Program-made: the position numbers and the translations under genes
In this document: in pieces, positions 32,411 through 38,486 of the stretch
Layout: the number at the start of each line of letters is the position of its first letter
Position numbering within the stretch: position 1 is the first letter of the stretch
Source of the DNA: a virus
Strand: one strand, 5' to 3'
DNA length: 64,000 bases
Virus record (IMG/VR): IMGVR_UViG_3300041955_000884
Location: 43,198-107,197 of that record
The notes under the pieces: generated by a model
The model's input: the letters and a program-made list of their open reading frames with translations, nothing else
Database searches by the model: none
Told to the model about the DNA's origin: nothing

Positions 32411-33376
32411 TCACGGTGCTCCCGTAACACTAACCGCCTTCGTGCCGAGGAGGCGCCAAGCGCCCTGCCAGAAGGCGCAGAGCTCGAGCAGGTAGTCTCC
32501 CGCTGGCAGCGCGAACACAGCCTCGCCAGCCGTGCCGTACGCCGCGGCGTAGCTGATGCCGCTCACCGGCCTTCCGTTCCAGTAGCCCTTCCCGGCGGCG
32601 TCGAGCACGTTGACGCATGACCAGTCCCCGCCGGTGTCCGTCCAGACGAGCATCAACAGGCCGAGGATAGCGGAGCCGACGGTTATGGTTCCGGTCGGGT
32701 AGCCGAGCGCGGCCCCCACGATGGGATCCAGCGTGGCGAACATCGCCTGAGCCATCAGGTCGTAGCCGGATTGATTCGGATGGATGCCACTCCAGACGTT
32801 GAACATCTCAGAGTAGGACAGATCGGCGTGCCATGCGGCGCCCATCGCCTCCGTCTCGGCGTTGAAGTCAACGAGCGAAAGGCCAGCCGCCTGAGCGGCG
32901 CCGCGAACCATGGCCGCTTTGTCGTCGATGACGGCCGAGGCCCACGACGCATCGACCGCGTTCGGCGTCTCCAGCACGAGGCGCTTGCCAGCGGCCTGCG
33001 TGAGACGGACGATCTCGGCCAGCGGCGCCTGTACAGCCGCCGGCTCGTCGTTCATGCCGAGCGACAGCAGGACGACCGAGGCTGGAGTCGCGGCGACATA
33101 TGCCAGCCAGGAGTTCGCCACGCCGCCGGTGCCATCGAGCCAGTTCTGGAAAGTCGTTCCCGATACCCCGTTGTTGTTGACGACCACCAGCGGCCCGTAT
33201 TTCGCCTGGAGAAGCGCCCCAAGACCAGCCGGTGCTGGCGTCGCCACGACCGAGGAAACCGTGCCGTCGGCGCCGGGGGCCGGACCCGTGCTGGCGCCGT
33301 CGAACGTCAGCCCGAAAACCGTGCTGTCGCCATTGACGTCAACGACGAGGGGACTCGATGCGCTAGATTCGGTCAC
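32411..33376 (-). CDS. SGNH/GDSL-type hydrolase
   Basis: 321 residues from GTG 33376. LVVDVNGDSTVFGLTFDG holds the GDS nucleophile, NNNGVSGTTFQNWL the oxyanion Gly/Asn, LSLGMNDEPAA block III and IHPNQSGYDLMAQAM the Asp/His pair. The C-terminal 90 residues are beta-rich (VVNVLDAAG-like, LPAGDYLLELCAFWQG). Phage SGNH enzymes often deacetylate host surface sugars from a tail spike; here it may also edit the glycans of the accessory cluster. Confidence 0.78.
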   Translation of the reverse strand: MTESSASSPLVVDVNGDSTVFGLTFDGASTGPAPGADGTVSSVVATPAPAGLGALLQAKYGPLVVVNNNGVSGTTFQNWLDGTGGVANSWLAYVAATPASVVLLSLGMNDEPAAVQAPLAEIVRLTQAAGKRLVLETPNAVDASWASAVIDDKAAMVRGAAQAAGLSLVDFNAETEAMGAAWHADLSYSEMFNVWSGIHPNQSGYDLMAQAMFATLDPIVGAALGYPTGTITVGSAILGLLMLVWTDTGGDWSCVNVLDAAGKGYWNGRPVSGISYAAAYGTAGEAVFALPAGDYLLELCAFWQGAWRLLGTKAVSVTGAP

Positions 33377-33978
33377 GGAGCCAACTCCACGTTGTGATAC
33401 AGCCACGAAGCAAAATCCGCGCGTGTCTCGCTGTCAAGGAACTCCAGCCCGGCCCTGAGCAGCTCCGCCGTCGTCGGCTGCCGCGGCGGCTTCAGCGGCC
33501 GCAGGGGGGTGCCCTTCTTGCCGGAGTAGTTCGCTGGCCGGTCACGCTTCTCGACGTTGCACCTCACGCAGCAGCTCAGGATGTTGTCCCACACCGTCTG
33601 GCCGCCAGCCGCCCGCGGGATAACGTGGTCAAACGTCAGATCCTCGCTCTGGAACCGCTCGCCGCAGTACTGGCAGCGGTAGCGGTCCCGGAGGAGGATG
33701 GAGCGGCGACAGAACTTCGGCGCCGCATTGATTGGCGCGTACGACCGGAGCGCCACCACCTTCGGCACATGAATCGTGGTCGACGGCGAGCGGAACACCT
33801 CCGGCCACTCGTCCACGACGGTCACCGTCTCCTTGAAGACGGCGCGGATGGCTTCCTCGGGGCCGATAAGCGAGAGCGGCCAGGTACTTAACGGCCGAAA
33901 GTCGCTGTTCAGCACGAGACAGCGGCGCGCGTGGCGGTCGCGTCTATCAGGCTCAGCAGTGGCGACGGCGGTGCTCAT
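33373..33978 (-). CDS. HNH endonuclease (bacterial McrA-like type)
   Basis: 201 residues. CLVLNSDFRPLSTWPLSLIG, VPKVVALRSYAPINAAPKF, LRDRYRCQYCGERFQSED, LTFDHVIPRAAGGQTVWDNI and CCVRCNVEKRDR give the HNH core with two CxxC pairs. This family is widespread in alphaproteobacteria. First protein gene after the tRNA array in minus direction. Target unknown. Confidence 0.8.
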   Translation of the reverse strand: MSTAVATAEPDRRDRHARRCLVLNSDFRPLSTWPLSLIGPEEAIRAVFKETVTVVDEWPEVFRSPSTTIHVPKVVALRSYAPINAAPKFCRRSILLRDRYRCQYCGERFQSEDLTFDHVIPRAAGGQTVWDNILSCCVRCNVEKRDRPANYSGKKGTPLRPLKPPRQPTTAELLRAGLEFLDSETRADFASWLYHNVELAP

Positions 33979-34018
33979 GCGCGGCCTCAGCGGCGAATAC
34001 GTCCACTATCGCACGGAA

Positions 34019-34093
34019 TGGTGCTCTCGGGCAAGAATCGAACTGCCGTTTACCGCTTACGAGGCGGTAGTCCTGCCACTGAACGACGAGAGC
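34019..34093 (-). tRNA. tRNA-Thr(CGT)
   Basis: Acceptor GCTCTCG/CGAGAGC, discriminator A, encoded CCA. Anticodon loop CTCGTAA. Canonical TTCGATT T-loop and normal D-arm. Confidence 0.88.
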
Positions 34094-34096
34094 GTA

Positions 34097-34125
34097 TTGA
34101 GCCGGTTAACTGGCTGCGTTATACT
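34097..34125 (+). promoter_or_regulatory. Promoter of tRNA-array HNH gene (leaderless)
   Basis: TTGAGC (34097-34102), 17 bases, TATACT (34120-34125), then six bases to ATG 34132. Same architecture as the promoter at 17958. Confidence 0.62.
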
Positions 34126-34131
34126 GCGCCT

Positions 34132-34575
34132 ATGCCCCACCGCACCAAAGAAGAAAATGTCGCTGGCGTCCTAGCATGGCGGCGCCGCGCGAAGCTGCGA
34201 CTTATCGAGGCGTTCGGTGGCGGCTGCGGCATATGCGGATATAACCGCTGCGCCGCTAACATGGCGTTCCATCATCTTGATCCGTCTCAGAAGGGCGTCG
34301 GATTTGGAAGCGCTCAGTCTCGCTCCTGGGCGAAAGTGATACACGAGGTCAGAAAGTGCGTGATGCTGTGCCACAACTGCCACGGCGAATATCATGCCGG
34401 CCTTATCACTGACCTTTCCGCTTGCCCGCGCTTCGATGAAACGTGCGCCACCTACAGCACCCGACCAACGAAAGGGAAGACGCGGAGAACTGGAGGATTG
34501 GGAGGGAATCGAACCCGTCCTATGACGCAGATTAAGAGCCTGCCGGCCTCACCAGAGTGCCAACCAATCCGCTAG
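34132..34575 (+). CDS. HNH endonuclease embedded in the tRNA array
   Basis: 147 residues, the only plus-strand gene in the array. CGICGYNRCAANMAFHHLDP then EVRKCVMLCHNCHGEYHAG is a compact HNH core. It has its own promoter and no ribosome site. The last 25 codons run antisense through tRNA-Lys(CTT); the conserved domain ends before that. Probably a homing endonuclease that uses tRNA genes as a safe site. Confidence 0.72.
   Translation: MPHRTKEENVAGVLAWRRRAKLRLIEAFGGGCGICGYNRCAANMAFHHLDPSQKGVGFGSAQSRSWAKVIHEVRKCVMLCHNCHGEYHAGLITDLSACPRFDETCATYSTRPTKGKTRRTGGLGGNRTRPMTQIKSLPASPECQPIR
34491..34570 (-). tRNA. tRNA-Lys(CTT)
   Basis: Acceptor GGATTGG/CCAATCC, discriminator T, CCA encoded. Anticodon loop CTCTTAA, T-loop TTCGATT. 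Its antisense encodes the HNH C-terminus. Confidence 0.85.
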
Positions 34576-34652
34576 TGGTGCATGTCCCGAGATTCGAACT
34601 CGGCCTGTGCGGGATTTGAAGCCGCCGCCTCCTGCCTCTGGGCTAGACATGC
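34576..34652 (-). tRNA. tRNA, anticodon probably CAA
   Basis: Acceptor GCATGTC/GACATGC, discriminator A, CCA encoded, T-loop TTCGAAT. The anticodon arm GCGGC-TTCAAAT-CCCGC has a C31:C39 mismatch. A 7-base loop gives CAA (Leu codon TTG), but the variable loop is short, unlike Leu tRNAs. Reading one base earlier would give TCA. Confidence 0.6.
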
Positions 34653-34656
34653 GAAC

Positions 34657-34728
34657 TGGCCTCGCCGCCCGGATTCGAACCGGGAAGCCCAACCTTCGGA
34701 GGGTCGGGTGCAGTCCATTGCCGGCGAG
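34657..34728 (-). tRNA. tRNA-Arg(CCG)
   Basis: Acceptor CTCGCCG/CGGCGAG, discriminator G, CCA encoded, anticodon loop CTCCGAA, T-loop TTCGAAT. The D-arm is reduced (GCA...TGC). Confidence 0.78.
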
Positions 34729-34732
34729 AAAC

Positions 34733-34803
34733 TGGTGCCCCGTGCAGGGATTCAACCTGCCGTCTTTGGCTTAGAACGCCTAGGCCGTCGCAGCGGACGG
34801 GGC
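34733..34803 (-). tRNA. tRNA-Arg(TCT)
   Basis: Acceptor GCCCCGT/ACGGGGC, discriminator A, CCA encoded, anticodon loop GTTCTAA with one stem mismatch. T-loop TTGAATC lacks the usual C56. Short D-arm. Confidence 0.72.
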
Positions 34804-34808
34804 GAGCA

Positions 34809-34881
34809 TGGACCTCCCGGGACGAATCGGACGCCCTCATCGAGTTTCGTAGACTCAAGTCCGCAATCCAGCGGCGGGAGG
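34809..34881 (-). tRNA. tRNA-Arg(ACG)
   Basis: Acceptor CCTCCCG/CGGGAGG, discriminator T, CCA encoded, anticodon loop CTACGAA, T-loop TCCGATT. Confidence 0.78.
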
Positions 34882-34885
34882 AATT

Positions 34886-34960
34886 TGGGGGCGCGTGCGG
34901 GGGTCGAACCCGCCTCTCTCGGGTGAAGGCCGAGGCATCTCGCCGGAAATGTAACGCGCC
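34886..34960 (-). tRNA. tRNA-Glu(TTC) with C33
   Basis: Acceptor GGCGCGT/ACGCGCC, CCA encoded, anticodon stem CTCGG/CCGAG. Loop CCTTCAC puts C at position 33 instead of the near-universal T. T-loop TTCGACC. Confidence 0.75.
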
Positions 34961-34965
34961 GAAGT

Positions 34966-35040
34966 TGGTGGAGCTGACCGAAGTCGAATCGGTGTTACGA
35001 GACTGCCAGCCTCGCGTCCTTGCCACTGAACGACAGCCCC
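34966..35040 (-). tRNA. tRNA-Ala(GGC)
   Basis: Acceptor GGGGCTG/CAGCTCC, discriminator A, CCA encoded, anticodon loop CTGGCAG, T-loop TTCGACT. Confidence 0.85.
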
Positions 35041-35115
35041 GAAGCTGTGGTCGGCGTTTGATGCCTATATCCGCCGACACGCCCCATACATGGCAAGGGC
35101 GGCGCCTCGTCAAAC

Positions 35116-35190
35116 TGGTGAAGGGCGTTGGAATCGAACCAACCGTCTCCGCCATGTCAAGGCGGTGCTCATCCGATAAGCTGGCCCTCC
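35116..35190 (-). tRNA. tRNA-Val(GAC)
   Basis: Acceptor GGAGGGC/GCCCTTC, discriminator A, CCA encoded, anticodon arm CCGCC-TTGACAT-GGCGG, canonical T-arm. Confidence 0.85.
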
Positions 35191-35191
35191 G

Positions 35192-35262
35192 TACCTCGCC
35201 GTCGAATCGAACGACGGTATCCGCGGTGTGAACGCGGCGCCCTGCCATTGAGCGAGCGAGGC
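35192..35262 (-). tRNA. tRNA-Val(CAC)
   Basis: Acceptor GCCTCGC/GCGAGGT, anticodon arm CCGCG-TTCACAC-CGCGG, T-arm CGTCG-TTCGATT-CGACG. The only clear tRNA here without an encoded CCA. Confidence 0.82.
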
Positions 35263-35266
35263 AAAG

Positions 35267-35341
35267 TGGTCGGGGATGCAGGAATTGAACCTGCGTCGCC
35301 GCCTTCCAAGGGCGGAACCTGGGCCACTAGGCTAATCCCCG
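35267..35341 (-). tRNA. tRNA-Pro(TGG)
   Basis: Acceptor CGGGGAT/ATCCCCG, discriminator A, CCA encoded, anticodon arm CCGCC-CTTGGAA-GGCGG, T-loop TTCAATT. Confidence 0.88.
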
Positions 35342-35345
35342 TAGA

Positions 35346-35416
35346 TGGCGCCCCCGGCTGAAATCGAATCAGCATTCCTTGGCTTAGGAAGCCAGGGCCG
35401 CTCCATCGGCGGGGGC
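35346..35416 (-). tRNA. tRNA-Arg(CCT)
   Basis: Acceptor GCCCCCG/CGGGGGC, discriminator G, CCA encoded, anticodon loop TTCCTAA, T-loop TTCGATT, short D-arm as in Arg(CCG). Confidence 0.78.
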
Positions 35417-35420
35417 AATC

Positions 35421-35498
35421 TGGTCAGCGTGCGGTGATTCGAACACCGGCTCTCGTGCGCCCGAGGCACGCGCTTTGGCCTGGCTAAGCTACACGCTG
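35421..35498 (-). tRNA. tRNA-Pro(CGG)
   Basis: Acceptor CAGCGTG/CACGCTG, discriminator A, CCA encoded, anticodon arm CGTGC-CTCGGGC-GCACG, T-loop TTCGAAT. Confidence 0.85.
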
Positions 35499-35505
35499 TC
35501 GAAGC

Positions 35506-35581
35506 TGGCGCCCCAGACGGGTTCCGACCCCGCCAACATCGGCTTGACAAGCCGAGACCCCCGCCAGGGAGAATCTGGGGC
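35506..35581 (-). tRNA. tRNA-Asp(GTC), altered T-loop
   Basis: Acceptor GCCCCAG/CTGGGGC, discriminator G (Asp identity), CCA encoded, anticodon loop TTGTCAA. T-loop is GTCGGAA and the D-arm is CCC-TGGC-GGG. Confidence 0.78.
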
Positions 35582-35585
35582 AATC

Positions 35586-35667
35586 TGGAGGACGGCGGAG
35601 GTGACGATCCCCTTGCGGCCGGATTAAAGGTCCGGTCCAGCGCCTCGCTGGTATACGCTCGCCGTCC
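35586..35667 (-). tRNA. tRNA-Lys(TTT) with C33, altered T-loop
   Basis: Acceptor GGACGGC/GCCGTCC, discriminator T, CCA encoded, anticodon arm CCGGA-CCTTTAA-TCCGG with C33. T-loop ATCGTCA; D-arm is a tight hairpin CCAGCG-AGG-CGCTGG. Confidence 0.7.
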
Positions 35668-35672
35668 GAAAG

Positions 35673-35747
35673 TGGTTGCCGCACGCGGTACTGCCCCGCG
35701 AGCCTCTCGCTTATCGGGCGAGCGCACGACTTTCATGCTCTACGGCA
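35673..35747 (-). tRNA. tRNA-Ile(GAT) with C33, altered T-loop
   Basis: Acceptor TGCCGTA/TGCGGCA, discriminator A, CCA encoded, anticodon arm CTCGC-CCGATAA-GCGAG with C33. T-arm CGCGG-GGCAGTA-CCGCG. Confidence 0.75.
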
Positions 35748-35748
35748 A

Positions 35749-35833
35749 TGGTGAGTTGGTGTGGTGCTGCCCCACGCGCCCGAAGGCGAAGGATTTACAG
35801 TCCTCCTGCCGGAGCTGCCGGCTTTACCAACCC
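35749..35833 (-). tRNA. tRNA-Tyr(GTA), altered T-loop
   Basis: Acceptor GGGTTGG/CCAACTC, discriminator A, CCA encoded, anticodon loop CTGTAAA, long variable arm CGCC-TTCG-GGCG as expected for Tyr. T-loop GGCAGCA. Confidence 0.78.
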
Positions 35834-35839
35834 GTGAAC

Positions 35840-35910
35840 TGGAGCCGCGTCTCGGTGTTGCGCCGAGCCTCCGTCCATACCAAGGACGGGTGCAGACTGC
35901 TGCGCGCGGC
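35840..35910 (-). tRNA. tRNA-Thr(GGT), altered D- and T-arms
   Basis: Acceptor GCCGCGC/ACGCGGC, CCA encoded, anticodon arm CGTCC-TTGGTAT-GGACG. D-arm GCAG-CAGT-CTGC has a 4-base loop without GG. T-arm CTCGG-CGCAACA-CCGAG. Confidence 0.72.
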
Positions 35911-35913
35911 AGA

Positions 35914-36001
35914 TGGTGGAAGGCCCCGAGCACGATTCGGACACCTTTCGGTGCGCACGGTTTAGCAGACCGGCCCCGCAACCTTACGGGCTGTGCCTTC
36001 C
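35914..36001 (-). tRNA. tRNA-Ser(GCT), altered T-loop
   Basis: Acceptor GGAAGGC/GCCTTCC, discriminator A, CCA encoded, anticodon arm CCGGT-CTGCTAA-ACCGT, long variable arm, T-loop ATCGTGC. Confidence 0.75.
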
Positions 36002-36007
36002 AGAAAG

Positions 36008-36097
36008 TGGCGGACGGCGGCTAGTGCTGCCCTGCAAACCCGTTGGGGTCTCATCGGTTTTCGAGGCCGAGCCGCAGACTGCTGCGGGTCACCGTCC
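36008..36097 (-). tRNA. tRNA-Ser(CGA), altered D-arm
   Basis: Acceptor GGACGGT/GCCGTCC, discriminator G, CCA encoded, anticodon loop CTCGAAA, long variable region. D-arm CGCAG-CAGT-CTGCG, the same tetraloop as Thr(GGT). T-arm not well formed. Confidence 0.68.
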
Positions 36098-36209
36098 ATG
36101 TGCGCTCCAGCGCACTGTATCGCGGCTAATGTGCTCTTGAGAGCCGATTTTGCGGGCGCCGCATTCGCTGCGGTCGTTCAAGACTGGAGGCGGAGGCCAG
36201 CCCCCATAG
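36098..36209. other. Structured spacer in tRNA array
   Basis: Contains a perfect hairpin GTGCGC-TGGA-GCGCAC just upstream of tRNA-Ser(CGA) and a second nested stem (TCTTGA...TCAAGA enclosing CCGC...GCGG). No tRNA could be folded by eye. May be a processing element or a decayed tRNA. Confidence 0.35.
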
Positions 36210-36297
36210 TGGCGGAGAGCGGGCGCGCACGATGCCCATGCCTTGCGGCACCAGCCGGGTTCAAACCGGCGGTCGGAACCTTCCGACTTCACTCTCC
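36210..36297 (-). tRNA. tRNA-Ser(TGA), altered D- and T-arms
   Basis: Acceptor GGAGAGT/GCTCTCC, discriminator G, CCA encoded, anticodon arm GCCGG-TTTGAAC-CCGGC, variable arm TGCC-GCAA-GGCA. D-arm GTCGG-AAGGTT-CCGAC; T-loop begins ATCGTGC. Confidence 0.75.
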
Positions 36298-36301
36298 GTA
36301 A

Positions 36302-36389
36302 TGGCGGGCGGCGGGCGCAGTCGAAGCCCTGGCCTTTCGGCCTCATCGCGCTTCCAACGCGAGCCGGCGACCCCGCCGGTTCACCGCCC
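36302..36389 (-). tRNA. tRNA-Ser(GGA)
   Basis: Acceptor GGGCGGT/GCCGCCC, discriminator G, CCA encoded, anticodon arm TCGCG-TTGGAAG-CGCGA, long variable arm. D-arm CCGGC-GGGGTC-GCCGG; T-loop TTCGACT plus two bases. Confidence 0.75.
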
Positions 36390-36393
36390 AAAC

Positions 36394-36478
36394 TGGTAGC
36401 CCACGAAGGAGTTGCACCCTCACGCCGCGATGGCACGAGTTCCTAAGACTCGCGTGTCTGCTGTTCCACCAGTGGGCC
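36394..36478 (-). tRNA. tRNA-Leu(TAG)
   Basis: Acceptor GGCCCAC/GTGGGCT, discriminator A, CCA encoded, anticodon arm CGAGT-CTTAGGA-ACTCG, long variable arm, T-loop TGCAACT. Confidence 0.82.
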
Positions 36479-36483
36479 TAACT

Positions 36484-36567
36484 TGGTACGCCCGGGGAGA
36501 GTTGCACTCCCACGTCATGCGACACAACGCCCTCAACGTTGCGCGTCTGCTGTTCCGCCACGGGCGC
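36484..36567 (-). tRNA. tRNA-Leu(GAG)
   Basis: Acceptor GCGCCCG/CGGGCGT, discriminator A, CCA encoded, anticodon arm CAACG-TTGAGGG-CGTTG, long variable arm, T-loop TGCAACT. Ends one base from the HNH stop. Confidence 0.82.
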
Positions 36568-36568
36568 T

Positions 36569-37078
36569 CTATTTCGGTGCTGGCCAAATGTCGGCCAGGG
36601 TCGGACGACGCTCGCCGAGGACGAGCGACAGCCTGGATTTCGAGTGCGCTGGCGCTAGGCGGTCGAGCCGTTGCGCAGGCTGGGGCACATTGGCCAACGT
36701 CGCCTCCGAGATCGGCTCGGCATATTGGCCAATCTTGTGCAGGCCCCAGGACGCCGCGACGTGGAATTCGGGCTTGCGGGAGCCAGACGGACCCGGCTTC
36801 GCCACTGCTCTGACGCACGCCACCGCGCCCCAGCAGTGGCCGCAGGCGGCGCGGAGGTTGTTGCAGTGCCCGCAGACGAGGTGGTGCATTCTCGTGCCCG
36901 TGGGATACTCGTAGCGCCTCGTGCGCGGCAGGATGTGGTCCCGCGTGGCGCTCCGCTTGGCGTGGCCCTCGGGCAGCATCGGGTCGCCGCACTGGGGGCA
37001 GCAGACGGTCTCGCCCATCGCCTTCGCGAGGTCGAACAGGAGCAGCTTCCTCTTCGTGAAGCCCTGCGGCGCGCTCAT
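36569..37078 (-). CDS. HNH-like endonuclease in the tRNA array
   Basis: 169 residues from ATG 37078. CCPQCGDPMLPEGHAKR, RDHILPRTRRYEYPTG and HLVCGHCNNLRAACGHCWG form a zinc-bound HNH core. The C-terminal 80 residues are variable. It lies exactly between two Leu tRNAs, one base from Leu(GAG). A TTGCCT-16-TAGGCT promoter ends six bases before the ATG, so the mRNA may be leaderless. Confidence 0.72.
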   Translation of the reverse strand: MSAPQGFTKRKLLLFDLAKAMGETVCCPQCGDPMLPEGHAKRSATRDHILPRTRRYEYPTGTRMHHLVCGHCNNLRAACGHCWGAVACVRAVAKPGPSGSRKPEFHVAASWGLHKIGQYAEPISEATLANVPQPAQRLDRLAPAHSKSRLSLVLGERRPTLADIWPAPK

Positions 37079-37084
37079 GGCGGA

Positions 37085-37112
37085 AGCCTACCACGCTCGG
37101 CGCCGGAGGCAA
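37085..37112 (-). promoter_or_regulatory. Possible leaderless promoter of HNH gene
   Basis: On the minus strand TTGCCT (37112-37107), 16 bases, TAGGCT (37090-37085), then six bases to the ATG. The -10 is weak; supported by matching spacing at four other genes. Confidence 0.35.
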
Positions 37113-37116
37113 GATG

Positions 37117-37200
37117 TGGTGCCGGCGGCAGGCATCGAACCTGCACGCTGCGCGCGGCCCGGTTTAAGCGGGCTGGGTCTACCGATTCCCCCACGCCGGC
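37117..37200 (-). tRNA. tRNA-Leu(TAA)
   Basis: Acceptor GCCGGCG/CGCCGGC, discriminator A, CCA encoded, anticodon arm GCCCG-CTTAAAC-CGGGC, long variable arm, T-loop TTCGATG. Confidence 0.86.
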
Positions 37201-37203
37201 GAT

Positions 37204-37278
37204 TGGTGGCGCTAGGGGGATTTGAACCCGCCCTTTCCCGGTTGAGAGCCGAGCGGCCTGCCAATAGCCGATAGCGCC
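37204..37278 (-). tRNA. tRNA-Glu(CTC)
   Basis: Acceptor GGCGCTA/TAGCGCC, discriminator A, CCA encoded, anticodon arm CTCGG-CTCTCAA-CCGGG, T-loop TTCAAAT. Confidence 0.84.
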
Positions 37279-37282
37279 GAAA

Positions 37283-37357
37283 TGGAAGCGGGTGCCCGAC
37301 TCGAACGAGCGTGAAGGAGGTCAAAGCTCCCCGTCCTGGCCGCTGAACGAACCCGCC
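37283..37357 (-). tRNA. tRNA-Gln(TTG)
   Basis: Acceptor GGCGGGT/ACCCGCT, discriminator T, CCA encoded, anticodon arm GGGAG-CTTTGAC-CTCCT, T-loop TTCGAGT. Confidence 0.84.
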
Positions 37358-37363
37358 GCGATT

Positions 37364-37467
37364 GGTAGGCGATGACGGTGCCGACCCGTCTCGAACGCCG
37401 CCAGTGCGTAAGGGACCGTCGCCCCCTGGGCCGTCGCCCGCGTTCTGCCCAGCCGGGGCAATCGCCT
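37364..37467 (-). tRNA. tRNA-like gene with about 36 extra bases in the anticodon loop
   Basis: Acceptor AGGCGAT/ATCGCCT, discriminator A, CCA encoded. The D-arm GCCC-CGGCT-GGGC is identical to Gln(CTG), and the T-arm is GACGG-GTCGGCA-CCGTC. GAACG and CGTTC can pair as an anticodon stem but enclose about 43 bases instead of 7, with GGGCGACGG occurring twice. Either an intron-like insertion or a decayed tRNA. Isotype unreadable. Confidence 0.5.
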
Positions 37468-37505
37468 GCCGAGTTTCTAGCACGTCACATCCGATACCGC
37501 AATAG

Positions 37506-37580
37506 TGGAAGCCGACCAAGGTGTCGAGCCTTGCCCGACGAGCTTCAGAGGCTCGCGTGCCCAGCCGGGGCGATCGGCCG
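37506..37580 (-). tRNA. tRNA-Gln(CTG), altered D- and T-arms
   Basis: Acceptor GGCCGAT/GTCGGCT, discriminator T, CCA encoded, anticodon arm CGAGC-CTCTGAA-GCTCG. D-arm GCCC-CGGCT-GGGC, T-arm CAAGG-CTCGACA-CCTTG. Confidence 0.78.
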
Positions 37581-37583
37581 AAT

Positions 37584-37661
37584 GGTGCTCCTGGCCGCGA
37601 TTCGAACGGGCGACCCCCGGGATACAAAGCCGGTGCTCTGGCCAGACTGAGCTACAGGAGC
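37584..37661 (-). tRNA. tRNA-Thr(TGT)
   Basis: Acceptor GCTCCTG/CAGGAGC, discriminator A, CCA encoded, normal D-arm and TTCGAAT T-loop. Anticodon arm CCGGC-TTTGTAT-CCCGG has the C31:C39 mismatch seen at 34576. Confidence 0.78.
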
Positions 37662-37662
37662 T

Positions 37663-37739
37663 TGGGGTGACATGCCGGTACCGCCCCGGCCCAAACTGGG
37701 CTCACAACCCAGCGCAATCGCTTGCCTGCCCATGTCACC
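37663..37739 (-). tRNA. tRNA-His(GTG), altered T-loop
   Basis: Acceptor GTGACAT/ATGTCAC preceded by an extra G, discriminator C (His identity), CCA encoded, anticodon arm CTGGG-TTGTGAG-CCCAG. T-arm GCCGG-GGCGGTA-CCGGC; D region can form GCAA-GCGA-TTGC. Confidence 0.8.
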
Positions 37740-38133
37740 ATACGCAATCCATCCCGTCGCATCTATGCTCGCCTCGGTGTTACCCGTGGCTAGCCGTATC
37801 GCACGGCGAACGGGAGCCGGGGCTACCGTCTGTTTCAACGGTGTCGCCGGAGAGGTTTCGAGCCGGCATCGCTATGCTACGGCGGCATCGAAGACGGCTT
37901 GCCGCCGGCGGAGGGGTTAATCCCGCGCATCACCACCCTGGGTCGGGCTCCGCAATCCCCTGATGACTTAGCCGCTTCGCCGCCGGTTCCATGCCCAGCG
38001 CCGCTCGAAAGCTCCCTGCGGGCTAGCCTCGGCGCGCATCCGAAGCCAAGCTGGGCCAGCCTTAGAACCACCGCAGCGCTGGCCCGTCGCCCGCGTGGAA
38101 GGCTTCGCGTCTGTCCGCGATGCCGCAGGAAGG
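37740..38133. other. 394-base gap in tRNA array, possibly decayed tRNAs
   Basis: No tRNA could be folded with confidence. It holds several paired elements: GCCGTA...TACGGC flanking about 80 bases, GCCGG...CCGGC near 37850-37866, and an 8-bp stem GGGCCAGC/GCTGGCCC at 38053-38085. Spacing resembles two or three degenerated tRNA genes. A covariance search is needed to decide. Confidence 0.35.
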
Positions 38134-38209
38134 TGGAGAAGCGCCACAGAGTCGAACTGCGTGATGCGGGGTTGCAATCCGCCACCCAAGGCCGTCGGGT
38201 TCGCGCTTC
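38134..38209 (-). tRNA. tRNA-Cys(GCA)
   Basis: Acceptor GAAGCGC/GCGCTTC, discriminator T (Cys identity), CCA encoded, anticodon loop TTGCAAC with an A31:C39 mismatch, T-loop TTCGACT. Confidence 0.8.
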
Positions 38210-38214
38210 AATCT

Positions 38215-38288
38215 TGGCAGGGGCGTGAGGAATTGGACCCCATCTAGCTGGGTTGGAGCCAGCCGTGCTGCCGTAACACTTCGCCCCC
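38215..38288 (-). tRNA. tRNA-Trp(CCA)
   Basis: Acceptor GGGGGCG/CGCCCCT, discriminator G (Trp identity), CCA encoded, anticodon arm GCTGG-CTCCAAC-CCAGC, T-loop TCCAATT. Confidence 0.82.
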
Positions 38289-38292
38289 AAGT

Positions 38293-38367
38293 TGGCTCCA
38301 GAGGCAGGACTTGAACCTGCAACCTCACGGTTAACGGCCGTTTGCTCAGCCATTGAGCTACTCTGGA
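38293..38367 (-). tRNA. tRNA-Asn(GTT) with C33
   Basis: Acceptor TCCAGAG/CTCTGGA, discriminator G (Asn identity), CCA encoded, anticodon arm AACGG-CCGTTAA-CCGTG with C33, canonical D- and T-arms. Confidence 0.82.
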
Positions 38368-38373
38368 AAACTC

Positions 38374-38402
38374 GTCTGGCGCTCGGCCCTCTCGGGCCAG
38401 AC
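38374..38402 (-). terminator. Hairpin with short T-run between Gly(TCC) and Asn(GTT)
   Basis: Stem GTCTGGC/GCCAGAC with a 15-base loop, followed on the minus strand by GAGTTTT and then tRNA-Asn. A weak terminator or a processing stem. Confidence 0.3.
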
Positions 38403-38486
38403 TTTCCGGGCTACCCACCAGCGCGTTGCCATGGCTCGCTGGCCTCTATCCGTTATGGACTCGGGGTGACCGAGTCACGCCATGCT

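Noticed and set aside
31926-32427. Plus-strand gene in the 32.0-32.4 kb gap
   Set aside because: The frame has mixed codon use, no motif and opposes all neighbours; left as unassigned.
37740-38133. tRNA-Val, second Phe or Met gene in the gap
   Set aside because: Candidate stems exist but no consistent cloverleaf with a 7-base anticodon loop could be drawn.
38368-38486. Additional tRNA-Met with CAT in GTCCATAAC
   Set aside because: The flanking stems do not pair; Met tRNAs are found at 39236 and 39313.
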